Source of the DNA: Halobacillus hunanensis
GTDB taxonomy: Bacteria; Bacillota; Bacilli; Bacillales; Halobacillaceae
NCBI RefSeq assembly: GCF_900166655.1
Contig: NZ_FVZB01000007.1
Coordinates: forward strand, 806,001-870,000
Direction of reading: 5' to 3'
Length of the DNA stretch: 64,000 nt
Below the pieces are notes generated by a model. That model did not search any database, was not told the origin of the DNA, and was given only the letters and a program-made list of their open reading frames with translations. Each line of letters starts with the position of its first letter. Positions within the stretch are counted from its first letter, which is position 1. This document shows positions 1-7,815 of the stretch, one piece after another. The translations under genes were made by a program, and so were the position numbers.

Positions 1-252
1 CTGTTCTACCTGACGGACTTACTTGTCGTGTTAATTATGGGAGGGGGCGGTTTTACCTTGCGTTATGTCGTGCATCCCTCTTTCATTTGGTATTACGCGA
101 CCTTTTGGATCATCTTGATGATGACCTGGCTTGTCCGGCCAAAATCAAACCCGAAAATGCGTATGGTGAAAGCCTTGGGATTAGCTGTGTTTCGAGATCG
201 TATCACCTATTGTTCTATGGATACAGAAGAAAAAGAGAAAGGGGAGTCCTAA
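1..252 (+). CDS. Conjugation membrane protein, TcpE-like (5' end outside window)
   Basis: The reading frame is open from base 1, so only the C-terminal part is visible. It shows a hydrophobic stretch (around WYYATFWIILMMTWLV) followed by a basic region that ends ...KALGLAVFRDRITYCSMD. Such a short membrane protein directly before a VirB4 gene is typical of TcpE-like subunits in Tn916/pCW3-type conjugation modules. That family assignment rests on position and shape, not a clear signature. It is followed without a gap by the next gene, with GGGGAG just before that ATG, so the genes are cotranscribed. Confidence 0.5.
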   Translation: MFYLTDLLVVLIMGGGGFTLRYVVHPSFIWYYATFWIILMMTWLVRPKSNPKMRMVKALGLAVFRDRITYCSMDTEEKEKGES

Positions 253-888
253 ATGACATTCTCTGAAGATCATGAAGAACAGCAAGCTCTTTTCGATGAA
301 CAGCCTTTCAAGAAACGAAAAAAGAAATACAAAGGGTCAAAGCCTCAGAACAAGAAGCGATCGAAGGCCAAAGCGTCTATCGCTGAAATTATACCGATTC
401 GAGACATGACAGATGATGGGGCTTTTCAACTTCAAGAGGATGAACGTTATATGGATATGATGCAGCTGCAAAGCAAGGATATTTATTCTCCTTCTATGGA
501 TGAAACGGAATACGACATTATGATGATGGCCAAGTTTTTTCAATCCTACGCTGCCGACATCAAAATTGTGTCGATGAACTTCCCCGTTGATATGCAGCGA
601 CAATTAGACGCAGTGGATCGAAGGATAAAAAAGAATACTTCTCCCTTATATGAACGTTTTCTCTTTAGGAAACGCGAAGAATTAGGCTTCTTAGAACAAC
701 ACCGAACAAATCGGGAGTTCTATTTATTTATCTACGCTTCAAGCCTAAAGCAGTTAACAGAATACCGGAATAACTGTCAACGTTATCTGGGGCGGGTGGC
801 TCCATTACTTCCTTTAACCGAAGAGAAGAAAATTGATTTGCTTTATAAACTCTACAACCAAAATTCCAAACTTGAAAAAAGGGGGTAG
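253..888 (+). CDS. Conserved conjugation-module protein of unknown function
   Basis: I do not recognise a named domain. The first 45 or so residues are strongly basic (KKRKKKYKGSK...KKRSK), the middle is acidic, and there is no membrane segment. The C-terminal half (MNFPVDMQRQLDAVDRRIKK..., and LYIYASS-like strands) resembles the N-terminal accessory part that precedes the ATPase domain in some VirB4 proteins. It sits five bases before the VirB4 ATPase, whose own N-terminal region is short. One possibility is that the VirB4 N-terminal domain is split off as a separate protein here. Position supports a role in the transfer channel. Confidence 0.6.
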   Translation: MTFSEDHEEQQALFDEQPFKKRKKKYKGSKPQNKKRSKAKASIAEIIPIRDMTDDGAFQLQEDERYMDMMQLQSKDIYSPSMDETEYDIMMMAKFFQSYAADIKIVSMNFPVDMQRQLDAVDRRIKKNTSPLYERFLFRKREELGFLEQHRTNREFYLFIYASSLKQLTEYRNNCQRYLGRVAPLLPLTEEKKIDLLYKLYNQNSKLEKRG

Positions 889-893
889 AAGTC

Positions 894-2816
894 ATGTTTA
901 GATTTTTGCAATCTAAAACAGACCAAGAACAAACAATGTCTAAGGGTTACAATCCGTACCTACTAGCCCATATCCAACCTCAAGGAGGGATCAACTTCCA
1001 GGAGTCTTATATTCGAAAGGGGGATGGCTATGAGGCAGGTGTTCATGTATATGCCTTTCCCAAAAATGTATCGGACTTCTGGCTAGAGCCGATCTTCAAT
1101 ATGGAGAATGTGATTACAACGATGGATATTGTGTCGGACGATCGATACAAAATTCGTGATGGGTTAAACAAAGGGATGGCTGAACAGAACTCCAGAATGA
1201 TTAATGAAAAAGACAATGCTGGTATCATCGAAGCGCAAAACCATTACGACGATTTACGAGAACTCTACAATCAGGTGTCGGAACAAGGGGAAATTGTAAA
1301 GCGTGTGCATCTCCGCCATTACGTGAGTGCCCCAACAAAAGTTGAATTAGAAGATAAAGTGAAGGCCGTTCTATCAACCTTGCAAGATGAGAACTTTCGG
1401 GGGTCGATTTTCTTAAATGAACAAGAATATGAATGGAAAGCTCTTCTTTCGAGTTATGATGACCAGTCTAAGTATCGCAACAAACGGGAAGGTCAACCTA
1501 TCCCGGCGTTAGGATTAGCTGGTGGTTTTCCTTTTCACTTTACGAGTTTACATGATCCTTACGGAACGTTCTATGGAACAACTTTGACAGGGGGCAATGT
1601 GGTATTTGATTTGTTTCATCGTGATAACCAGCGCAAGAGCTATAACGGTGTCATGGTAGGGGCCATGGGTGCTGGAAAGTCAACTACACTCAAGAAGATC
1701 ATGTTGGACAATGCCATTAAAGGATATAAAGTAAGAACCTTCGACGTAACCGGCGAATTTGCGGAGTTAACGGAAGCTCTAGGTGGGAAACGAATTGCCT
1801 TAGACGGATCGGATGGAGTGATTAATCCATTACAGGTGTATAGAACGGCTGAAGATGAAACGACATCATTTACACAGCACTTATCCAAGCTGACGACGTT
1901 CTATAAGTTTTTGGCCCCGGAAGCCAATGATAGTGAACTAAAAGAGTATGAGAATCTTCTAAGGCAACTCTATGAAACTACTGGACTTTGGAACGAGGAT
2001 GGGAGCTCAAACATCACCCAGCAACCGGTCCACTATTATCCGATCTTTTCTGATTTCCTTACCTTTATTGAGGATCAATTATATGAGGACATTAGCGAAG
2101 GGAAGGAATGGGAACAGGTGAGTCCAGAACGAAAAAAACGTCTCGAAAGCATTGAGTTAAATATCCGTAATCTTGTCGAAACATACGCTCACTTGTTCAA
2201 TGGTACGTCTACCATTGAACATTTTAATGAACAACAAGTCGTTACCTTCACGCTCCGCGGTTTATCGCAAATGCGTGCGGAGGTCTTTCAGGCTCAATTG
2301 TTTAATGTGTTGAATCTCCTTTGGGATTCGATGCTTACGAATGGCGCCCCTCAGTTTGAGGCATACAACCGGGGCGAGTTGGCCTTTGAAGATGCAGTTC
2401 GTTATTTGATTTTAATGGACGAAGCCCATCACATCATTAATACAAAAAAGAAAAGTGAAAGTGCTCTTGAATTTCTCACGATATTTAGCCGTGAGGCGAG
2501 AAAATATTTTGGCAGTTTGTTGTACGCGAGTCACACGATTCGTGACTTTGTGCCGGAAGGATCCGATCAAAGCATGGTAGAAGATATTAAGAAGCTCTTC
2601 GAACTAACCCAATACAAAATTATTATGCAGCAGGATAGTAACAACCTGGATATGATGCAGCAAATCTTCGCCGGCCAATTAAGCCAGAGTGAGTTGCATG
2701 ATATTCCGTATTTGCAGACAGGAGATACGATGCTGAGCATCCGAGCCGTTGAAAATATTCGCTTTAACGTAGAGGTATCGGATGAAGAGCTCGCTTTATT
2801 CGGAGGAGGTGCTTAA
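894..2816 (+). CDS. VirB4-family conjugation ATPase
   Basis: This is the energising ATPase of a type IV secretion channel, acting at the inner face of the membrane. The 640-residue protein has a Walker A motif GAMGAGKST near residue 256 and a Walker B motif LILMDEAHH near residue 505. Between them lies the typical VirB4 sequence for filling in the bound nucleotide (TFDVTGEFAELTEALGG). Length fits Gram-positive VirB4/ConE proteins, which run from about 600 to 830 residues. GTG/ATG choice is clear: ATG at 894 with GGGGG upstream. It overlaps neither neighbour but is only 3-5 bases from both, so it belongs to one transfer operon. Confidence 0.9.
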   Translation: MFRFLQSKTDQEQTMSKGYNPYLLAHIQPQGGINFQESYIRKGDGYEAGVHVYAFPKNVSDFWLEPIFNMENVITTMDIVSDDRYKIRDGLNKGMAEQNSRMINEKDNAGIIEAQNHYDDLRELYNQVSEQGEIVKRVHLRHYVSAPTKVELEDKVKAVLSTLQDENFRGSIFLNEQEYEWKALLSSYDDQSKYRNKREGQPIPALGLAGGFPFHFTSLHDPYGTFYGTTLTGGNVVFDLFHRDNQRKSYNGVMVGAMGAGKSTTLKKIMLDNAIKGYKVRTFDVTGEFAELTEALGGKRIALDGSDGVINPLQVYRTAEDETTSFTQHLSKLTTFYKFLAPEANDSELKEYENLLRQLYETTGLWNEDGSSNITQQPVHYYPIFSDFLTFIEDQLYEDISEGKEWEQVSPERKKRLESIELNIRNLVETYAHLFNGTSTIEHFNEQQVVTFTLRGLSQMRAEVFQAQLFNVLNLLWDSMLTNGAPQFEAYNRGELAFEDAVRYLILMDEAHHIINTKKKSESALEFLTIFSREARKYFGSLLYASHTIRDFVPEGSDQSMVEDIKKLFELTQYKIIMQQDSNNLDMMQQIFAGQLSQSELHDIPYLQTGDTMLSIRAVENIRFNVEVSDEELALFGGGA

Positions 2817-2819
2817 CTA

Positions 2820-3920
2820 ATGCCTTGGCCTTTAGTACTGGGGCTTATACCTCGAAAAGTTTGGCTCTGGTTAATTGGTATTATAACAGCCCTGTTCCTC
2901 CTTCAAATGGTTTTATATGCTTCAGCCATCGCCACGTTAATCGGCTATCAAAAGAGTAGTGAAAGTGAAGATGTTCAATCGGTCGACGTGGTGAATGGAA
3001 CCGCACAGGTTTCAGCAGCTGTAGAGCGATACCGCCCTCTATTTGAAAAGTATGCAGCCAAATATGAGGTGTCCGATTACGTAGAGTTGTTGATGGCCAA
3101 GACCATGCAAGAATCTGGCGGGAAGCTCGATGATGTGATGCAGTCGAGTGAATCCCTAGGTTTGCCACCAAATACGATTGATGACCCCGAACGAAGCATT
3201 AAAGTCGGGGTTCAATATTTTGCAGATATGTTAAAGAAAGCTGGCGGTGATGTGAAGTTAGCCCTTCAAGCGTATAACTTTGGAGGAGGATTTATTGATT
3301 ATGTTAAAGAGCACAATCACGGGGAGTACAGCAAGGACATAGCGATTGAATATTCTCAGATGAAATACCAAGAGTTGAAGCATACAGGCATGTATTCCTG
3401 TATTACTCCGGAGGCAGCTGCTCTTCAAGCTTGTTACGGCGATATTGGGTATGTAGAAGCTGTTTTAAGCTACCTGAAAGGAGGAGTTGTTGAAGGAGAT
3501 GTCCGACCATCAGGAGATTGGGTTCTGCCGATTGCAGGAGCATTAAAACAGACATCAGATTACGGGATGCGGAAGGATCCTTTCAATGGAACATCGACGA
3601 TGCACCGGGGGATGGACTTTGCATGTACGAACGCAGTGACCCCAATCCAAAGCGTTGATAACGGTCAAGTAGTAAGAGTCAGTAATGGAGGAACGGGGTA
3701 CGGAAACAGCGTGATTATCAAACACGAAGATGACTTATTTAGTCACTATGCGCATCTTTATTCTGTGGATGTAGGTCAAGGGGAGGTGGTTCAAAAGAGT
3801 GAAGAAATAGGGACTTGTGGGACCACCGGAAACTCGACTGGACCTCACCTGCACTTTGAGGTATTAACGAAAAATCAGTATCGAACCGATGTGGATCCGG
3901 CTCCATACCTTGATCTGTAA
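2820..3920 (+). CDS. Bifunctional conjugal cell-wall hydrolase: lysozyme-like domain plus M23 endopeptidase
   Basis: The protein opens the peptidoglycan for assembly of the conjugation channel. A signal-anchor segment covers residues 13-40. A CwlT/Slt-like lysozyme domain follows at about 60-170, with the catalytic-region sequence KTMQESGGK and the helix signature LALQAYNFGGGFIDYV. A C-terminal M23 peptidase domain at about 235-360 carries HRGMDFAC and GPHLHFEV, the zinc-binding and catalytic motifs. Known conjugative hydrolases such as CwlT pair the lysozyme domain with NlpC/P60; here the second domain is M23, giving LytM-like chemistry. It follows virB4 by three bases. Confidence 0.88.
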   Translation: MPWPLVLGLIPRKVWLWLIGIITALFLLQMVLYASAIATLIGYQKSSESEDVQSVDVVNGTAQVSAAVERYRPLFEKYAAKYEVSDYVELLMAKTMQESGGKLDDVMQSSESLGLPPNTIDDPERSIKVGVQYFADMLKKAGGDVKLALQAYNFGGGFIDYVKEHNHGEYSKDIAIEYSQMKYQELKHTGMYSCITPEAAALQACYGDIGYVEAVLSYLKGGVVEGDVRPSGDWVLPIAGALKQTSDYGMRKDPFNGTSTMHRGMDFACTNAVTPIQSVDNGQVVRVSNGGTGYGNSVIIKHEDDLFSHYAHLYSVDVGQGEVVQKSEEIGTCGTTGNSTGPHLHFEVLTKNQYRTDVDPAPYLDL

Positions 3921-3947
3921 ACAAGTTGTATACAGGGAGGGATATGA

Positions 3948-4511
3948 ATGAATAAACGAGTCTTATTTGGTTTGTTTCTTGGCTTTTTAATCGCTGTTAC
4001 GGGGTATAACGTGTATGCCCAAATCAACGCATCAAACGATGAACTACAAGCCAAAGTTAAGCAATTGCAAGCTAATAAGCAACAGATCTTAAAAGAAAAT
4101 CAGGAGCTGAAACAGACTCTCCAACGACAACATCCAGCCAAAATTCAAGCCCGCCACCGTACATTAGTGGATCAGATATCTGCGTTTGTTGAAACAGCTT
4201 TTGTGCACAGCAAAGGGACCTATCAGGAACGAAAAAAGCAAGCTCAATCGATCATGAGTGATGAGCTGATCAACACATTTTTTCCTACAGAAACCTATAG
4301 GGGGAAAACGAATACGAGCATAGATCATGTTCAGCTATTTATTGAAACGGGCAACCTAACTAGCAACCATGCAACGGTCCTGGTTCGGTTCTATCACACT
4401 CTTCATTCTTTACAGAATGATCAAGAACAAGTGTCGGGCGTGTTTTTAGAAATAGATGTCCAAAAGCAAGATGGGCGATGGAGAGTGGTGGACTTTAAGC
4501 AAGCCACGTAG
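3948..4511 (+). CDS. VirB8/TcpC-like conjugation protein
   Basis: An N-terminal membrane segment (LFGLFLGFLIAVTGYNVYA, residues 6-25) is followed by a coiled coil (ELQAKVKQLQANKQQILKEN) and a C-terminal domain of roughly 110 residues with alternating strands that ends GRWRVVDFKQ. That ending is characteristic of NTF2-like domains, as found in VirB8 and TcpC, which bridge the membrane and wall in Gram-positive transfer systems. The gene has a strong GGGAGG site and sits between the wall hydrolase and another membrane protein. Function is inferred from architecture and position. Confidence 0.6.
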   Translation: MNKRVLFGLFLGFLIAVTGYNVYAQINASNDELQAKVKQLQANKQQILKENQELKQTLQRQHPAKIQARHRTLVDQISAFVETAFVHSKGTYQERKKQAQSIMSDELINTFFPTETYRGKTNTSIDHVQLFIETGNLTSNHATVLVRFYHTLHSLQNDQEQVSGVFLEIDVQKQDGRWRVVDFKQAT

Positions 4512-4523
4512 GAGGGGAAATAA

Positions 4524-5387
4524 ATGAAAAAACAGAGGAATGTGATCACGGAAAACACATCGAAAATGTATTTAATGGGGTTAAGTATCATGACGGCGAC
4601 ACTTCTCTTTTTCTTATGTTCTGGATTTATATGGGGAGACCAACACCATGGGGACATTCAACAAACTCCCCTGAATAAACAGATCAACTTGAAAGGATCT
4701 GGGGACATGATTGTTGAGGGTTGGGCCTATAATCCGAACCGTCAACTTATGATTGTTACTCTAAATATAGATAAATCTACGGATCTATTAGGGGATTCAT
4801 TGGCCTTTGTTGCACAAGAAAAGGCTAATCCTCAACGAAAGATTCCGACGACAGTTGAGTACCATGAAGAAGGTCAATATGTGATTAGTATTCAAGACGT
4901 AAGTCCCTCTTTCGAGGTGATGGCTTTAGACATTTACAAGCACAAAGAAAAGGATGAGATTCTTCTTGGTGATCCTCAACAGGAGCTGAAGGGAGGTGAA
5001 GAAGTCAAAGAATTAGCGCGCATCTATACCGATCAACGAAAAGTTGAAACTGATCTATCATTGACCATTCAAGCGGAACAAGAATATGAATTAGCTGCTT
5101 TAACAAGAAATATCAAACAGGCTAAACAAACCATTCAAGATAATGAAAAGCAAATTCAAAGAATCGAACAAAAACTAATTGATCTGAATCAAAAACTAGT
5201 GGAATTAGAATCAGACCGACTGTATGAAACGGGCGAAGAAAAGGAGCAAACCAATACAAGAATTCAACAAATAGAAAATGAAAAAAAGAGACTCAATAGA
5301 GAGGCCGCAGAGAACGAAGCGACTACTCAAACTATAAAGGAGAAGCTTAAGATGTTAAAAGAAAAACGAGACATGATTGATAGCTAA
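4524..5387 (+). CDS. Membrane-anchored coiled-coil protein of the transfer operon
   Basis: The protein has one N-terminal membrane segment (about residues 15-38), an extracytoplasmic beta-rich domain (about 45-160: MIVEGWAYNPNRQLMIVTLNID...) and a long C-terminal coiled coil from about residue 190 to the end (NEKQIQRIEQKLIDLNQKL and following heptads). No catalytic motif is visible and I do not recognise a named family. It is the last gene before the candidate oriT, with a GGAGGGG ribosome site after the previous gene. A structural role in the transfer channel or mating contact is likely. Confidence 0.6.
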   Translation: MKKQRNVITENTSKMYLMGLSIMTATLLFFLCSGFIWGDQHHGDIQQTPLNKQINLKGSGDMIVEGWAYNPNRQLMIVTLNIDKSTDLLGDSLAFVAQEKANPQRKIPTTVEYHEEGQYVISIQDVSPSFEVMALDIYKHKEKDEILLGDPQQELKGGEEVKELARIYTDQRKVETDLSLTIQAEQEYELAALTRNIKQAKQTIQDNEKQIQRIEQKLIDLNQKLVELESDRLYETGEEKEQTNTRIQQIENEKKRLNREAAENEATTQTIKEKLKMLKEKRDMIDS

Positions 5388-5403
5388 AATCGAAAAAAAT
5401 GAG

Positions 5404-5600
5404 AAAAAGCATCAACACAAGGACTACACATCCCCTGTGCAGGGACCACACACCAAAGCTGGAACACGAAGGTTTGTGCCTGTTTTGGCAACACAGTGAC
5501 CGCACATTTGGGGATTTTCTTGTGCCCTCGTTTTGCCCGGCTCTGCCGGGATTCACACGCCAAGTGGGAACAAAAACCCCTTATGCTCTTCTCTATATTC
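5404..5600 (+). other. Candidate origin of transfer (oriT)
   Basis: This non-coding stretch of about 200 bases lies directly before a small MobC-like gene and the relaxase, the usual place for oriT. It holds several short inverted repeats, including CCCGGC-TCT-GCCGGG at 5536-5550 and CCCTGTGCAGGG near 5432. A sequence CACACGCCAAGTGGGAAC follows the first repeat and could be the nick region. No nic site has been defined for this family that I can match base by base, so the exact site is inference. Confidence 0.5.
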
Positions 5601-5637
5601 ACTAGTATTAGTGTCTTTATCAAAAGGAGTGATTGTA

Positions 5638-5895
5638 ATGGAAGTAAGAATTCGTTATATGGATCCGAAAACTGTTCAACGAATTGACGAACTAGCGGAA
5701 GAAAAAGGATTAAGTCGGCAAGAGTTTTTACATGCTCAGTTGCATCAGTTAGCTGTATTTCGAGAAGAGAACCATCGTGAACAAAGACTGGAGCAATTAG
5801 TCGATCGAAACATCCAAACGATGGCTCATTGTTATACAGCGATTCGAGAAATGAATGATCTCTTGCAGATAGAAGAACCAGGTGAAGAAGCATGA
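5638..5895 (+). CDS. MobC-like ribbon-helix-helix relaxosome accessory protein
   Basis: The 85-residue protein starts with a short beta-strand and helix-turn-helix pattern (MEVRIRYMDPKTVQRIDELAEEKG...SRQEFLHAQL), which is the ribbon-helix-helix fold of plasmid accessory and partition proteins. The rest is helical. Start ATG at 5638 is preceded by AAAGGAG at good distance. It overlaps the relaxase start by four bases (ATGA), so the two are translationally coupled. The likely role is binding oriT repeats just upstream and recruiting the relaxase. Confidence 0.75.
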   Translation: MEVRIRYMDPKTVQRIDELAEEKGLSRQEFLHAQLHQLAVFREENHREQRLEQLVDRNIQTMAHCYTAIREMNDLLQIEEPGEEA

Positions 5896-7055
5896 GTGAA
5901 AACGTAACGCCTGGAGTGGTTTTAAAAACAAAATTCGTGACCGCAAATAAAAAAGGATTCCAAGATTATGTGCAATACGTAGACCGTGAAGAGGCCAAAG
6001 GAAAGGGGGATGTTCATCGGTCCATGTTTAGTTTATATAATCACTATATGGACGATCCAAATAAAACATCTGCTTTGTTTACTCAGCAGTCGGATCATTT
6101 ATCGGTGGAAGGAAAGCAGGGCATTAAATCTTTGTTTGAACAAGCTCAAAAGAAGAATAGTATCATGTGGCAGGACGTCATTACATTTGATAATGATTGG
6201 CTTAAAAACCGAGGCGTTTATGATTCAAAGACACATACCTTAGATGAAGATGCTTTAAAGCAAGTGACAAGAAAATCCATGCAGTCGATGATGAAAAAAG
6301 AGGGATTACAAGAGAGTGCTGTTTGGTCGGCGGCCATTCACTATAACACCGATAACATTCATATTCATGTGGCCACAGTCGAACCAAATCCAACTCGTGA
6401 TCGAGGGAAACGAAAACCAAAAACGTTAGACGCGATGAAAAGTGAAGTGGTCAATGGATTGTTAGATCGAACGCAAGAACGAAATCAAATTAACTCGTTG
6501 ATCCGTGAGCATATGGTGAATGCAAAGAAAGAGAATAGCAGCATGAAATGGAGCAATAGAGAAATGAAACCTTTGTTTCTCGACGTGTATAATCACTTAC
6601 CAAAGGATAAGCGACAGTGGCACTATAGCTATCAAACGCTGAATCCTCTTCGACCAAAGGTTGATGCATTAACGACAAGGTATTTAGATAAGTATCACGC
6701 CAAAGATCTGAAGCAGCTGCATGATAAATTGGACCAAGAAGTCAACGAATTAAAACGGGCCTATGGGGATGGCCCTAAAGATAAGAAGCGATACCAACAT
6801 TACAAACAAAACAAGATAGATGATCTCTATAAACGAATGGGCAATGCGTTCTTACAAGAAATGAAACGTTACGATCATCAGCGGTATCCTAGACAAAAGA
6901 TACAAACAAGTGCCTCTTATAAGTCCATGCCGTCAGGAATTCAATTGCAACGTTCTTTGAAAAGCATTCAACGATCATTTGGACAAACATATGATCAGTT
7001 TGTCAATGATTTGGATCATCAGAAGTTGGAAAGAGAAATCGACAGAGAAAGGTAG
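5892..7055 (+). CDS. MobP-type relaxase (MobP2-like)
   Basis: This enzyme nicks oriT and leads the transferred strand. The N-terminal region (GVVLKTKFVTANKKGFQDYVQYVDR) fits the MobP2 group of Firmicutes relaxases. The metal-binding histidine motif is visible as IHYNTDNIHIHVATVEP near residues 148-163, giving the usual H...HIH triad. A tyrosine-containing N-terminal segment (FQDYVQYVDREEA) offers the nucleophile candidates. The C-terminal third is basic and helical. At 387 residues it is a relaxase without a fused helicase or primase, consistent with the separate Toprim protein downstream. Confidence 0.85.
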   Translation: MSENVTPGVVLKTKFVTANKKGFQDYVQYVDREEAKGKGDVHRSMFSLYNHYMDDPNKTSALFTQQSDHLSVEGKQGIKSLFEQAQKKNSIMWQDVITFDNDWLKNRGVYDSKTHTLDEDALKQVTRKSMQSMMKKEGLQESAVWSAAIHYNTDNIHIHVATVEPNPTRDRGKRKPKTLDAMKSEVVNGLLDRTQERNQINSLIREHMVNAKKENSSMKWSNREMKPLFLDVYNHLPKDKRQWHYSYQTLNPLRPKVDALTTRYLDKYHAKDLKQLHDKLDQEVNELKRAYGDGPKDKKRYQHYKQNKIDDLYKRMGNAFLQEMKRYDHQRYPRQKIQTSASYKSMPSGIQLQRSLKSIQRSFGQTYDQFVNDLDHQKLEREIDRER

Positions 7056-7064
7056 GGAATATAA

Positions 7065-7493
7065 ATGGGAAGGCGTCAAAATGTTACGCTTCATGAAGAA
7101 ACGATTGGGTTAATCAAAGAGTATCAAGAACATCATCATATTCGTTATCCTGGTGAAGCTTTAGACCGTATGATTAAGGAATGGGAAGCACAGAATTCGA
7201 AGGATCATTCTCAAGAATATGTGCTGAGTTTGATGGCTCAACGTTTTCAAGACGTGTTTTCTGAAGAAATGAAGCGTTTGCGGTTAGCAGCTAATCGAAG
7301 CGATAAAAATACACAAGTCCTTCTGGAATTAATGAACGGTTTTGCGATGGACCAAAACTTAGAAAACTGCGTGACCACACCGATCTTTGAGAGCCAAGCA
7401 ATGAAAGATGCGAGACAAGCGGTGGAAGAAAGAATCAGTCATCAGCGTCAAAAGAGAATCAGTGACACAGAAACTCAACCAGCAACAAGCTAA
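7065..7493 (+). CDS. Ribbon-helix-helix-like DNA-binding protein
   Basis: The 142-residue protein begins MGRRQNVTLHEETIGLIKEY, a strand-helix pattern typical of ribbon-helix-helix proteins, followed by a helical C-terminal region rich in charged residues. It lies 10 bases after the relaxase and could be a second relaxosome or copy/transfer-control protein. No enzyme motif is present. The start ATG at 7065 has a weak GGGA site in the end of the relaxase gene. Its family is not recognised beyond the N-terminal fold. Confidence 0.55.
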   Translation: MGRRQNVTLHEETIGLIKEYQEHHHIRYPGEALDRMIKEWEAQNSKDHSQEYVLSLMAQRFQDVFSEEMKRLRLAANRSDKNTQVLLELMNGFAMDQNLENCVTTPIFESQAMKDARQAVEERISHQRQKRISDTETQPATS

Positions 7494-7533
7494 TGGTATT
7501 CATGAGGAATTATCCAACAAAGGAGTTGAAGGA

Positions 7534-7815
7534 ATGCTTTTGTTTAATAGCAATTATGAAGTAGGTGTATTTAAGCGTTTAAGTGAAAATAATGAGCTCG
7601 TGATGGACGTGGGACAGGAGGAATATACCTTAACGTTAAGTGATGAGGAAATGGATGATCTAGAGCAGCATTTAGTGAATCAAGAAAACCTACTCGTTCC
7701 TTTTCATAAGAAAACAAAGGAACTGATATTAAATACAGAACCAAATTACGATGAGGAAGAAATGGAAGAGCTCATGAACATCAGTGAGGGAGCTGGGGAT
7801 CATGGCGAAGACTAA
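7534..7815 (+). CDS. Small acidic element protein, unknown function
   Basis: The frame is open from 7408, but the ATG at 7534 has a strong AAAGGAG site at 7519-7525 and the upstream part merely overlaps the preceding gene, so I place the start at 7534 (93 residues). The protein is strongly acidic (DEEMDDLEQHL, YDEEEMEELMN) and has no membrane segment. It overlaps the ArdC-like gene by 14 bases. Small acidic proteins next to antirestriction genes sometimes act as DNA mimics, but nothing here proves that. Confidence 0.55.
   Translation: MLLFNSNYEVGVFKRLSENNELVMDVGQEEYTLTLSDEEMDDLEQHLVNQENLLVPFHKKTKELILNTEPNYDEEEMEELMNISEGAGDHGED

Noticed and set aside
5384-5893. A 169-residue open frame on the minus strand over the oriT region and the MobC-like gene
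   Set aside because: It has no ribosome site, its composition looks unlike the neighbours, and it is antisense to a well supported small gene.
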